DNA of 26,395 bases from JAVWGW01 sp036651575 (GCA_036651575.1 JAVVXN010000018.1:1-26395), one strand, 5' to 3'; positions 7,234-15,268 are shown, counted from the first letter of the stretch. Numbers and translations: made by a program. Notes: generated by a model not told the origin, from the sequence alone.

Positions 7234-7584
7234 ATGCAAGATTGTATTTTTTGCCAAATAGCTTCAGGAGTTATTCCCGCAACGAAAGTGTATGAAGACG
7301 ATCAGGTTTATGCATTTGACGATCTGAATCCCCAAATGCCGGTTCATGTTCTCATTATCCCCAAACAGCATTATGCCAACCTCGGTGATGGAATTCCTGA
7401 TGACGTAATGGGTCATCTTTTCAACACCGCTCAAACCGTAGCAAAAATCAAAGGAATTGATGAAGCGGGTTACCGCACCATCGTTAATACGGGTGATGAT
7501 GCGCAACAAAGCGTGCACCATATCCACCTTCATATTCTGGGGGGCGCGCCGATGAACTCAGGCTCTCCGGCGCTTAATGCGTGA
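7234..7584 (+). CDS. HIT-family (HinT-like) nucleotide-binding protein
   Basis: This 116-residue protein has the histidine triad H96-I-H98-L-H100-I-L, preceded by H95. The N-terminal CIFCQIASG (C4, C7) is typical of HinT-type members that bind zinc. HinT proteins hydrolyse purine nucleoside phosphoramidates and aminoacyl-adenylates, acting as dimers in the cytosol. VYAFDDLNPQMPVHVLIIPK at 25-44 is the family's usual core. AGGAAAGGA precedes the ATG. It is 36 bp after xseB and is followed by a long hairpin, so it is probably the last gene of the metallopeptidase-xseAB transcript. The physiological substrate is unknown. Confidence 0.95.
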   Translation: MQDCIFCQIASGVIPATKVYEDDQVYAFDDLNPQMPVHVLIIPKQHYANLGDGIPDDVMGHLFNTAQTVAKIKGIDEAGYRTIVNTGDDAQQSVHHIHLHILGGAPMNSGSPALNA

Positions 7585-7627
7585 TTTTAAGATGAATGAC
7601 GTGTCGTTTGTTTGTGTGGTGATTTTA

Positions 7628-7670
7628 AAGACCGCCACCGTTTGCCGAAACGGTGGCGGTCTTGTCTGTT
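7628..7670 (+). terminator. Terminator after the HIT gene
   Basis: A perfect 16-bp stem, AAGACCGCCACCGTTT with its complement, and tetraloop GCCG (7644-7647). The following tract, GTCTGTT, is only moderately U-rich, but the stem is the longest perfect one in the window. Confidence 0.75.
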
Positions 7671-7730
7671 CTGCCAAGATTTGATGCCTAAAATAGTGTC
7701 TTTGAGAGAAAGTATTTAAGGAGGCCATCT

Positions 7731-8939
7731 TTGAATGTACTCGTTGTCAATGCCGGTTCATCATCTTTAAAGTATCAACTCGTGAGCGTCGAGCATCAAG
7801 AGCTCCTCGCTAAAGGTATTTGCGAGCGTGTGGGGTCTGCTGAAGCGTTCCATAAACACGGCATCGACAAAAACGAAGTCGTTATCGACGCGGAAATGAA
7901 AGACCACGACGATGCCATGGCGCTCGTTCTTGAAGCGCTTACCGAAGGCCCCCATCGGGCTATCGATTCGCTTGATGATATCGATGCGGTCGGTCATCGT
8001 GTCGTGCAGGGAGGACCTTATTTCGACCGATCGGTTTTAATCGATGATGATGTTATCTCGAAAATCGACGAACTTGCCGAATTGGCTCCTCTCCACAATA
8101 AAGCGGCCCTTATGGGCATTCATGCCTGCATGGTGCAAATGCCTGGAATTCCTCAAGTCGCAGTATTTGACACGTCGTTTTTTCAGACGCTGCCACCGAA
8201 AGCTTACATGTATCCGCTTCCCTATGAACTGTATGAAAAATACGGTATTCGTAAATATGGCGCCCATGGAACCTCTCATCGATACATTGCGCAACGCGCA
8301 GCAGATATTTTGGATGATCCGCTCAATGAGCTCAAGCTTATTACGTGCCACTTGGGCAATGGGTGCTCCATGTCCGCTATCGACCACGGCGTTGCGGTGG
8401 ACACCTCCATGGGCCTTACACCCCTCGATGGTTTGATGATGGGTACGCGTTGTGGTGCTGTCGATCCTGCAGTTGTTCCGTTTATCATGGAACACGAAAA
8501 CTTGAGCACCGCTGAAGTGAATGACCTTATGAATAAAGAGTCTGGTCTATTGGGAATCTCGGGTATCAGCAACGATCTCCGAAGCGTTCGCGATGCGGCT
8601 GAGCAGGGAAACGAACGGGCAATTCTTGCCTATGACATGTATTCCAACTCCGTCAAAAAATATATCGGTCAATACATTGCCGTCATGGCGGGTGTTGATG
8701 CTATCGTTTTGACGGCGGGCGTGGGTGAAAATTGCGCAAAAATGCGCCGTATGATTTTTGCAGGTATGCAACCTCTTGGTATCATTCTTGATGAAGAAAA
8801 AAATCGTCAACGAGGGTTTGAGCGTGAAATTTCAAGTGAAAATTCGGCCGTCAAAATCATTATTATTCCCACCAATGAAGAACTGATGATCGCGTTGGAT
8901 ACCTACGATATCCTGCACGAACGAATCGATCCAATCTAA
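7731..8939 (+). CDS. ackA: Acetate kinase
   Basis: This 402-residue cytosolic enzyme converts acetyl phosphate and ADP to acetate and ATP, the energy-yielding last step of acetate fermentation. The N-terminal VLVVNAGSSSLKYQL (with N7) is the ASKHA phosphate-binding loop. GHRVVQGG, the FDTSFFQTLP segment, the YGAHGTSH loop, HLGNGCS, GTRCGAVDP and TNEELMIA are all in order, so the active site is intact. The start is TTG at 7731, with AAGGAGG 6 nt upstream. Unlike the common pta-ackA operon, pta lies downstream on the opposite strand, so the two are expressed from separate promoters. Three hairpins separate them. Confidence 0.98.
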   Translation: MNVLVVNAGSSSLKYQLVSVEHQELLAKGICERVGSAEAFHKHGIDKNEVVIDAEMKDHDDAMALVLEALTEGPHRAIDSLDDIDAVGHRVVQGGPYFDRSVLIDDDVISKIDELAELAPLHNKAALMGIHACMVQMPGIPQVAVFDTSFFQTLPPKAYMYPLPYELYEKYGIRKYGAHGTSHRYIAQRAADILDDPLNELKLITCHLGNGCSMSAIDHGVAVDTSMGLTPLDGLMMGTRCGAVDPAVVPFIMEHENLSTAEVNDLMNKESGLLGISGISNDLRSVRDAAEQGNERAILAYDMYSNSVKKYIGQYIAVMAGVDAIVLTAGVGENCAKMRRMIFAGMQPLGIILDEEKNRQRGFEREISSENSAVKIIIIPTNEELMIALDTYDILHERIDPI

Positions 8940-8940
8940 G

Positions 8941-8986
8941 CGAGAGCTTGCGAGATCTTTCTCTGCTGTCTCTCGGTGTGTTTTTC
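8941..8986 (+). terminator. First ackA terminator
   Basis: CGAGAG (8941-8946) pairs with CTCTCG (8970-8975). An inner imperfect stem, GCGAGA with TCTCTGC, lies within it, and GTGTGTTTTTC follows. The hairpin begins two bases after the ackA stop codon. Confidence 0.65.
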
Positions 8987-8996
8987 ATTTCCAACC

Positions 8997-9033
8997 AAAA
9001 AGCCCCGAAGTCATTATGACTTCGGGGCTTTTT
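8997..9033. terminator. Bidirectional terminator between ackA and pta
   Basis: A perfect 17-bp stem, AAAAAGCCCCGAAGTCA with its complement, and a 3-nt loop. T5 runs occur on both strands, so it can end both converging transcripts. Confidence 0.92.
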
Positions 9034-9042
9034 GCAGAGCAA

Positions 9043-9075
9043 TCAGAAAGAGGGTTAACACGAACCTCTTTCTGA
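9043..9075. other. Third hairpin in the ackA-pta gap
   Basis: TCAGAAAGAGGGTT pairs with AACCTCTTTCTGA (13 bp, one bulged G) around a 6-nt loop. Neither strand has a following U-tract, so it is not a standard terminator. On the minus strand it lies between the pta stop and the bidirectional terminator and could protect the pta mRNA 3' end. Confidence 0.6.
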
Positions 9076-9113
9076 AAGACCGTGCCGCTTTTCGATGGGC
9101 TGCGCATGATGGT

Positions 9114-10109
9114 TTAGGCGTGGTTGGTCTGACATTGCACGGCGGTAATGCCGATAACGCCGATGATATCGTCGGCGCTGCATCCGCGGGACAGGTCGTT
9201 GACGGGTGCTGCGATACCCTGAGTGATCGGGCCGTATGCTTCTGCTTTCGCCAGACGCTGTACCAACTTATAGCCGATATTACCCGCATCGAGATCGGGG
9301 AAAACGAGTACGTTCGCCTTGCCGGCAACAGCGGAGCCAGGTGCTTTCGATGAACCGACCGAGTCTACGATGGCTGCATCGAGCTGCAATTCGCCGTCGA
9401 GGGCAAGTTCGGGTGCGAGCTGTTGTGCGATAGCTGTTGCTTCAGCAACTTTCATCGCATCGCTGTTTTTTGCAGAGCCACAAGAGGAATGTGAAAGAAG
9501 GGCTACGCGAGGTTCGGTACCCATCAGGGTTTGCCATGATTGCGAGGAATTGACTGCGATATGGGCAAGTTTTTCTGCGTCGGGCTGTACCTCAAGACCG
9601 CAATCGGAAAATATAAACGTACCGTTTTGTCCGTAGTCGCAGTCGGGCACAACCATGACAAAAAATGAACTGACGAGTTTGACCCCGGGAGCGGTTTTTA
9701 ATATTTTAAGGCAAGGGCTCAGTACGGCAGTTGTGGCGTGGCAAGCACCGGCAACCATGCCGTCGGCCATACCGAGCTTTACCATCATGACTCCAAAATA
9801 CAAAACATCTTCAATGAGCTCATGTGCTTCTTTTTCGGTCAGACCCTTAGCGCGGCGCAATTCATAAAGGGCGGCGGCCATTTCTTCGCGTTGTTCGTGG
9901 GTGCGAGGATCGATGATGCGCGCACCGTCGAGCTGGTAGGGGCTTGCCATGATAGTCTCGGTATCGCCAAGGATGATGAGGTTTGCGATGTTGCTTTTGA
10001 GGATAGCTTCAGCTGCCTCAAGCGTGCGATTGTCGTCGCCTTCGGGTAAAACGATTGTTTGCTTGTCGGCTTTTGCTCGGTCGAGAATTGAATCGAGAAA
10101 TGCACTCAT
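9114..10109 (-). CDS. pta: Phosphate acetyltransferase (short form)
   Basis: This 331-residue enzyme interconverts acetyl-CoA and phosphate with acetyl phosphate and CoA, supplying acetate kinase. It has only the PTA_PTB catalytic domain, without the N-terminal regulatory domains of the long E. coli enzyme. Family stretches include VLPEGDDNRTLEA, ADGMVAGACHATTAVL, LLSHSSCGSAKNSDAMKV, DGELQLDAAIV and NVLVFPDLDAGNIGYKLVQR. The C-terminus is complete (NDLSRGCSADDI). ATG at 10109 is preceded by AAAGGG at 6 nt. It converges on ackA and diverges from glf, with about 150 bp between the two starts. Confidence 0.97.
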   Translation of the reverse strand: MSAFLDSILDRAKADKQTIVLPEGDDNRTLEAAEAILKSNIANLIILGDTETIMASPYQLDGARIIDPRTHEQREEMAAALYELRRAKGLTEKEAHELIEDVLYFGVMMVKLGMADGMVAGACHATTAVLSPCLKILKTAPGVKLVSSFFVMVVPDCDYGQNGTFIFSDCGLEVQPDAEKLAHIAVNSSQSWQTLMGTEPRVALLSHSSCGSAKNSDAMKVAEATAIAQQLAPELALDGELQLDAAIVDSVGSSKAPGSAVAGKANVLVFPDLDAGNIGYKLVQRLAKAEAYGPITQGIAAPVNDLSRGCSADDIIGVIGITAVQCQTNHA

Positions 10110-10193
10110 TAAGTTCCCTTTCTACTGATCAGTTATCCAGTTTGTATGATAATGCACGCAAATGACAAGCTTCTCGGTAAAATGGGTTCACGG

Positions 10194-10235
10194 TAGAATA
10201 ATGGATGATTTGAGAACGGCCGGCTCAAGCCGGCC
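10194..10235 (+). promoter_or_regulatory. Candidate -10 box and leader hairpin of glf
   Basis: TAGAAT lies at 10194-10199 with no clear -35 box. Downstream, GGCCGGC (10218-10224), loop TCAA and GCCGGCC (10229-10235) form a perfect 7-bp GC-rich hairpin in the expected 5' leader, ending 27 nt before the ATG and clear of the RBS. No U-tract follows. The box is weak; the hairpin itself is certain. Confidence 0.4.
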
Positions 10236-10261
10236 TCTTACTGCGCGAAGGAAAGGTAGCT

Positions 10262-11479
10262 ATGGCTCTTCAGTATCGAGCGTTTCAAGATATTGCAATC
10301 AGAGATTACGATGCTGTGGTTGTTGGCAGTGGTTTTGCGGGCGGCGTTGTTGCACGCGAACTTGCCGAGCGTGCCGACGCCAAAGTTCTCATTATTGAAA
10401 AGCGCTCCCATATCGGTGGCAATATGTATGACGATACCGATGCGGCGGGTCTTTTAGTGCATCGTTATGGTCCCCATATCTTTCACAGCAACGATCGGCG
10501 AGCTTTTGAGTACGTCAATCGTTTTACTGCGTGGCGCGATTACGAGCACGAGGTGCTAGCGGATTGGTTTGGAACGTATCTGCCTGTTCCTTTTAATAAA
10601 AATTCAATGGAAATTGCCTTTGGTAAAGAAAAAGCCGATCGCCTCACAGCGAAGCTGGTGGAAACATTTGGTGATGAACGCAAGGTTACCATCAATGAAT
10701 TGCGAGGAATGGAAGATCCTGATTTAACTGAAATTGCTGATTTTGTCTATGAAAACGTATTTTTGTACTACACGCAAAAGCAATGGGGCTTAACACCTGA
10801 AGAGGTCGATCCCAGCGTTACCGCACGGGTGCCCGTCTTTGTCTCTCATGATAATCGCTACTTTCAGGATGCGTATCAGGGTATGCCAGAAAAAGGGTAC
10901 ACGTCGCTTTTTGAGAGTATGCTCGATCATGACCGTATCGATATTTGCCTCAATACGGAAGCTGAAAGCGTCTTTGAACTTGAATTTGAGAGCAGGGAGG
11001 AAACGGCACCTCTTACGGCTATCAAAATCAAAGACGTCCCTTTTACCGGACCGGTTATCTACACCGGTCCTCTTGACGAACTCTTTTTGTCTCGCTTCGG
11101 TCGCCTTCCTTATCGCAGCCTTGATTTTAGCTACGAAACGCTCGAGTGCGATCATGTGCTGCCCTGCGGTACTGTGAATTTTACCGTGACTGAAGATTAT
11201 ACGCGTATCACGGAATTCAAGTACTTGACGGGTCAAATCAGCGACAAGACCACTATCATGAAAGAATATTCTCACTCCTACGATGATCCCAAGAAGCAGA
11301 TTCCGTATTACGCCATTATCAATGATGTCAACAATGCTCACTATGATCGCTATCTTCAGTTGACTTCAAAATTGCCAAATTTTTACCCTCTTGGCCGGTT
11401 GGCGGAATATCGATACTACAATATGGATGTCATCATCTCGCGTGCGCTTAATCTTTCTGACCAGCTCTGCAATAAATGA
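10262..11479 (+). CDS. glf: UDP-galactopyranose mutase
   Basis: This 405-residue flavoenzyme converts UDP-galactopyranose to UDP-galactofuranose, the donor for galactofuranose in surface polysaccharides. The FAD-binding fold begins with VVVGSGFAGGVVA (19-31), E46 binding ribose, and IGGNMYD (51-57). HRYGPHIFH (67-75) is the family signature. WFGTYLPVPFN, QKQWG, YTGPLDELF, and the C-terminal GRLAEYRYYNMD, which closes over FAD and substrate, are all present. It runs about 15 residues longer at the N-terminus than common homologues, but AGGAAAGG before the ATG at 10262 supports this start. The glycosyltransferase gene follows after 19 bp. Confidence 0.96.
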   Translation: MALQYRAFQDIAIRDYDAVVVGSGFAGGVVARELAERADAKVLIIEKRSHIGGNMYDDTDAAGLLVHRYGPHIFHSNDRRAFEYVNRFTAWRDYEHEVLADWFGTYLPVPFNKNSMEIAFGKEKADRLTAKLVETFGDERKVTINELRGMEDPDLTEIADFVYENVFLYYTQKQWGLTPEEVDPSVTARVPVFVSHDNRYFQDAYQGMPEKGYTSLFESMLDHDRIDICLNTEAESVFELEFESREETAPLTAIKIKDVPFTGPVIYTGPLDELFLSRFGRLPYRSLDFSYETLECDHVLPCGTVNFTVTEDYTRITEFKYLTGQISDKTTIMKEYSHSYDDPKKQIPYYAIINDVNNAHYDRYLQLTSKLPNFYPLGRLAEYRYYNMDVIISRALNLSDQLCNK

Positions 11480-11498
11480 ATGGTGGAGTATTAACCCT

Positions 11499-12524
11499 AT
11501 GATGAAAACTATTTCTTTTGCTGTTCCTTGCTATAACTCAGCGGTGTATATGGATGCGTGCATCGAATCGATTCTTAAATGCGGTGATGATATCGAAATC
11601 ATTATCGTAGACGATGGTTCCACGAAAGATGAAACCGCTGCAAAAGCGGATGAGTGGGCAGAGCGCTATCCCGATATCATTTCGGCTATTCATAAAGAAA
11701 ATGGGGGGCACGGGTCAGCTGTTAACTCCGGTTTGGCTGCCTCGACGGGTCTTTACTTTAAAGTTGTTGATTCCGATGATTGGCTCGATGAAATTGCCAT
11801 GGCTCCCATCATGGGTTATTTGAGGCAGCAGCTTGAGCGCTTGGCCCCAACGGATTTGGTAATCGGTAACTACGTGTATGAAAAAGTGCATGAAGATTCT
11901 CGCACGGTCATGCACTACCGTAACGTTTTTCCTGAGGGTCGCGAATTTGGCTGGAACGACCTGGGCCATTTTCTGCAAAGCCAATATCTGCTGATGCATT
12001 CGGTCATTTATCGTAGTGCTCTTTTGAAGGACATGAATCTCCAGTTGCCCGAGCACTGCTTCTATGTCGATAACGTCTTTGTCTACGTTCCTCTGCCCCA
12101 GGTAAAAACGCTCTACTATCGTGACGTTGACATGTATCGTTACTTCATCGGCCGCGAGGATCAAAGCGTTAATGAAACGGTCATGCTTTCCCGTATTGAT
12201 CAGCAGCTGCAAGTAACCAGGGCTATGATTGATGCCGTGAATTTGCCCGATGATGTTTCAGAAAAGAAGCTTGCCCATTACATGGAAAGCTATCTTTCTA
12301 TGATGATGTGTATCTGTTCGGTCTTTTTACGAATGAAAAAAACCGAAGAGGATGATAAAAAACTTGAAGATATCTGGAAGTATCTCGAATGTGAAAACCC
12401 GACGCTGTATCGTCACGTGCGTCGCAAATCGCTCAATTTAGGCACCAATCTTCCGACTGAGCTAGGCCGCCGTATTGGTCTTTCCGGCTATCGTGTCGCA
12501 CAGAAAATATTTAAATTTAATTAA
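11499..12524 (+). CDS. Family 2 glycosyltransferase, possible galactofuranosyltransferase
   Basis: This 341-residue protein has a GT-A catalytic domain (about 1-220): FAVPCYN at 7-13, the nucleotide-binding VDDGS (37-41) and the metal-binding DSDD (91-94), with KENGGHGSAVNSG between. The C-terminal 120 residues are helical and basic, without a membrane span. The frame is open upstream to 11391, but that part overlaps the end of glf. I take the ATG at 11499, with GGAG (11485-11488) 10 nt before it. Adjacency to glf suggests use of UDP-Galf, which is inference; the sequence alone gives only family 2. A second ATG at 11502 is equally close. Confidence 0.88.
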   Translation: MMKTISFAVPCYNSAVYMDACIESILKCGDDIEIIIVDDGSTKDETAAKADEWAERYPDIISAIHKENGGHGSAVNSGLAASTGLYFKVVDSDDWLDEIAMAPIMGYLRQQLERLAPTDLVIGNYVYEKVHEDSRTVMHYRNVFPEGREFGWNDLGHFLQSQYLLMHSVIYRSALLKDMNLQLPEHCFYVDNVFVYVPLPQVKTLYYRDVDMYRYFIGREDQSVNETVMLSRIDQQLQVTRAMIDAVNLPDDVSEKKLAHYMESYLSMMMCICSVFLRMKKTEEDDKKLEDIWKYLECENPTLYRHVRRKSLNLGTNLPTELGRRIGLSGYRVAQKIFKFN

Positions 12525-12551
12525 ACGAACAGCGATGGCTTACGTGCTCTG

Positions 12552-12597
12552 CATAAAACCCGAAGGATGAGTTTTCGATAAGCTTCCGGGTTTTATG
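12552..12597 (+). terminator. Terminator after the glf-glycosyltransferase pair
   Basis: CATAAAACCCGAAG (12552-12565) pairs with CTTCCGGGTTTTATG (12583-12597), with one bulged C. The 3' arm ends in TTTTATG. It can also form on the minus strand behind dinB. The U-tract is within the stem rather than after it. Confidence 0.55.
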
Positions 12598-12686
12598 GCT
12601 CCGGAGAATGGGTAGGCGGAATTCTTGTTTGTTTTCGTGGTGGAGTAAAGAAAAATCTTTGATCGATGCTTGTCTTGATGCGTTCC

Positions 12687-13973
12687 CTATCGATAGTCGG
12701 CAGGGTTTTTCGCAGCCGACCCCGTGGTGTTTTCCTGATTTCGTAGCTCGCGGCCGAATTGTAGCGCCCTTTCGCCGAAACGATTTTTCACTTTATCGGT
12801 CGCTTCAAGGAGGCCTGCCCGTTTTTTTGCATCCCCAATAAGCGGCTTTATCTCTTCGGTAAGAGGGAGCTCTTCGGAGATATCGAAAAGCGCTTCCTGG
12901 ACGACGCCTGTTTCTTCCTCGAATCCGCTCGCTCCGACACCGATCAGTCGTACGGCCATCCCTTGTGCCCAGACGTCATCGAGCATGCGATACAAAACGG
13001 GCGTGAAGGCGTACTCGTCGTTTTCGGGGCGGGTAAGACGCTGTTGTGTGCTGCGACTGCTCCGATCGGCGAAGCGAACGCGGAGGCTAATAGTGTGGCC
13101 TTTGACGTTTTTCATGCGCATGCGGCGCGCGACTTTTGCGGCGGCTGTGGCAATGCCTGCTTCCAAATCCTTCCGTACGGTAAGATCGTGTGCGAAAGTC
13201 ATTTCGTTCGAAATTGATTTCATCGTATCGTCAGCTGCAACCGGAGTCATATCTTTCCCGCAACATCGCAAGCGCATCATGGTTGCGTTTTTCCCAAAGA
13301 CACGAACGAGGAGAGCTTCGTCGGCGGCCGCCACATCACCGAGTGTTCTGATGTGGTGCGCGTGAAGCTCTTTTTCGGCACAAGGTCCGATCCCGCTCAT
13401 GCGGCGTATGGGGAGAGGGGAAAGGAAGTCTCGTTCACGACCGGGATAAACAATGGTAAGCCCCCGTGGTTTGTCCCTATCGGAAGCAATTTTTGCAATG
13501 GTCTTACTGGTTCCGAGTCCGATTGAGCAACTGATGCCCAATGCGGCCACGGAAAGCTGAATGCGTTGCGCCACCCAAATGGGGTGTTCGGCGCTGTGTG
13601 GTGTAGGGCTGATGTCGAGGAACGCTTCATCGATGCTCACCTGTTGCATATGGGGGCTTTCACGAGAAAGAATATCCATTACCTGCTGTGAAACGCTCCG
13701 ATACCGATCGAAATGACCTCGCGTCCAAATCGCGGTGGGACAAAGTCGATGAGCCATTGAAGAGGGCATAGCGCTTTTTACGCCGAAACGTCGCGCCTCG
13801 TAGGAAGCCGCAGTTACGACGCCGTGCTTGTCGGGGTCTCCACCGACGATAACAGGTTTATTGCGCCAGGCGGGATGGTCGTGCTGCTCAACTGAAGCAA
13901 AAAATGCGTCGAGGTCAACAAGGAGGATAGCCGGTCCTCTCCATTCGATATATGAGGTGTCTTTTGTGTCCAT
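12687..13973 (-). CDS. dinB: DNA polymerase IV (Y-family translesion polymerase)
   Basis: This 428-residue error-prone polymerase copies past damaged bases. The palm shows LVDLDAFFASVE (first metal Asp D20, steric gate F25) and SIDEAFLD (D115, E116), so catalysis should be intact. The thumb helix-hairpin-helix (MSGIGPCAEKELH, about 192-204) and the little-finger domain (255-350) follow. Q359-E-A-L-F363 matches the sliding-clamp-binding pentapeptide. A further 65-residue tail with FGERALQFGRELR is typical of long actinobacterial forms. ATG at 13973 has no recognisable RBS; TACACT ends 7 nt before it, so the message may be leaderless. I see no SOS box of the Actinobacteria type. Confidence 0.95.
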   Translation of the reverse strand: MDTKDTSYIEWRGPAILLVDLDAFFASVEQHDHPAWRNKPVIVGGDPDKHGVVTAASYEARRFGVKSAMPSSMAHRLCPTAIWTRGHFDRYRSVSQQVMDILSRESPHMQQVSIDEAFLDISPTPHSAEHPIWVAQRIQLSVAALGISCSIGLGTSKTIAKIASDRDKPRGLTIVYPGRERDFLSPLPIRRMSGIGPCAEKELHAHHIRTLGDVAAADEALLVRVFGKNATMMRLRCCGKDMTPVAADDTMKSISNEMTFAHDLTVRKDLEAGIATAAAKVARRMRMKNVKGHTISLRVRFADRSSRSTQQRLTRPENDEYAFTPVLYRMLDDVWAQGMAVRLIGVGASGFEEETGVVQEALFDISEELPLTEEIKPLIGDAKKRAGLLEATDKVKNRFGERALQFGRELRNQENTTGSAAKNPADYR

Positions 13974-14011
13974 AGGCCAAAGTGTAACACGTCTGGTTTG
14001 CTTGGTGCGTC

Positions 14012-14040
14012 TTGTGATAGGATAGCTATTCTTCTCTAAT
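14012..14040 (+). promoter_or_regulatory. Promoter of the aminotransferase-like gene
   Basis: TTGTGA (14012-14017), a 17-bp spacer and TCTAAT (14035-14040). The leader would be about 20 nt and contains AAAGGGG, 6-8 nt before the ATG at 14066. It lies in the 92-bp divergent region shared with dinB. Confidence 0.55.
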
Positions 14041-14065
14041 GCAAAGCCAGTGAAAGGGGTGCGAG

Positions 14066-15199
14066 ATGACAGCGTTGCGTGGTTTAAATCTTCATCTTGA
14101 TCAACGCCCCGTTACAACGATTGTTCCCGAGCAGCCGGTGGCTCTCCCTTACGAAATGCGCACCGAGGTTAATTGGCTCGACTTTTCTGTTGCGCAAAAC
14201 CCTCTGGGCACCCCGCGTTCGTTTATCAAGGCAATTCACACCGCTTTTGTCGACGGCGAAGTGGCCTACAGACCCGACAGCGACGCTCGCGCACTTCGAT
14301 CTGCGCTCTCGCAATATTTTGGGATGTGTCCCGAATCGTTTCTGTGCTGCGCTTCATCGATAGAGATGATACGCAGCATTGCCCAGGCCTTTCAGCCTTG
14401 TCAGGTTGGCGTTTCCGTTCCGGCGCTCCCCGAATATTCCTTGGCTATCGCAAACGCGGGCCACGAAGTCGTCGCCATTACCAATCCTCAGTCATTTGTG
14501 ACGCGCGATCCTTATTCCGCAAAACGTGACGGGGTCCACTACGATGCTGCGCTGCTCGCCAATCCAAGCTATCCAGCAAGTCGTCTTTTGCCGCAAACGA
14601 CGCTGCTGCACTATCTTGAGGCATGCCATTGGGTTATCGTTGACGAATCCTACGTTGAGTTGACGCTGGGCGGGGAATCGTTTTACCCTTTGACCGAGCG
14701 ATATCGCAACCTGATCGTTGTTCGTTCGGTGTCATCGTCGTTCAACATGGCGGGTATACCGCTCAGCTATTGCATTGCTCATCCTCAGACGATCGCCCAT
14801 ATTGAGCAGTTTTTCGATCGTTCGAACATTTCCATGTTTGCAGAGGTCTTGGCAAAGGAGCTCTGCGATCAAGAAGATTTTCTTGATCAGACCCATGAGT
14901 TTCTCGACACCGAAATTCCGTGGATGCAGTGTATGCTCAGCTTGATTCCGGGAATTCATGTGTTTCCAGCCGAGGCAAACTACGTGCTTTGCACGTATGA
15001 AAATACCCCCCTCATGGAGCTGGGGGCTGAAAATGTCACCGAATTGATTGCCCGGTTGCAGCTGGCGGGATTTTTGGTACGTAATCTTGAGGGCGTCAGA
15101 GGGTTTGAGGATAATCGATATTTCTGTGTCGCTTTGCGCAGTCGCAAAGACAACGAACGTCTTCTCGGTGCCCTTAAAAAAATTATTTCTTGTTCCTAA
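14066..15199 (+). CDS. HisC/CobD-like aminotransferase homologue lacking the PLP lysine
   Basis: This 377-residue protein aligns by eye with histidinol-phosphate aminotransferases (fold type I). Recognisable are YRPDSDARALRSALSQYF (68-85), the Tyr of VPALPEY (Y124), NPSYP (N166), VDESYVEL (D193) and the C-terminal KDNERLLGALKK. The Schiff-base segment, normally SK.F.LAG.R.GY, reads SVSSSFNMAGIPLSY (221-235): the lysine is Ser224 and the phosphate-binding Arg is Pro232. The carboxylate-binding Arg near the end appears to be Cys354. No frameshift or stop is present and the flanks are conserved, so it looks like a maintained pseudoenzyme or an enzyme with altered chemistry, not decay. A good promoter and RBS precede it. 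It stands alone; no his or cob gene is near. Confidence 0.85.
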   Translation: MTALRGLNLHLDQRPVTTIVPEQPVALPYEMRTEVNWLDFSVAQNPLGTPRSFIKAIHTAFVDGEVAYRPDSDARALRSALSQYFGMCPESFLCCASSIEMIRSIAQAFQPCQVGVSVPALPEYSLAIANAGHEVVAITNPQSFVTRDPYSAKRDGVHYDAALLANPSYPASRLLPQTTLLHYLEACHWVIVDESYVELTLGGESFYPLTERYRNLIVVRSVSSSFNMAGIPLSYCIAHPQTIAHIEQFFDRSNISMFAEVLAKELCDQEDFLDQTHEFLDTEIPWMQCMLSLIPGIHVFPAEANYVLCTYENTPLMELGAENVTELIARLQLAGFLVRNLEGVRGFEDNRYFCVALRSRKDNERLLGALKKIISCS

Positions 15200-15218
15200 A
15201 AAACTTCCCTGATCCCAC

Positions 15219-15268
15219 AAAAAACCGTTCCGTTTTCAAGATCAATAACGCACGTGAATACGAAACGG
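15219..15268 (-). terminator. Weak candidate terminator after degV
   Basis: On the minus strand CCGTTTC (15268-15262) can pair with GAAAACGG (15237-15230) across a long loop, and AACGGTTTTTTG follows. The stem is short and the loop large, so this is tentative. The aminotransferase gene on the other strand has no clear terminator here. Confidence 0.3.

Noticed and set aside
8037..8495. Minus-strand open frame of 152 codons inside ackA
   Set aside because: It is antisense to a fully conserved enzyme, with no RBS and His/Arg-rich shadow composition.
11391..11498. N-terminal extension of the glycosyltransferase into glf
   Set aside because: It overlaps the conserved glf C-terminus. The RBS GGAG and the family start FAVPCYN fit the ATG at 11499.
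13974..14065. SOS (LexA) box between dinB and the aminotransferase gene
   Set aside because: No CGAAC-N4-GTTCG-like dyad is present in the 92 bp.
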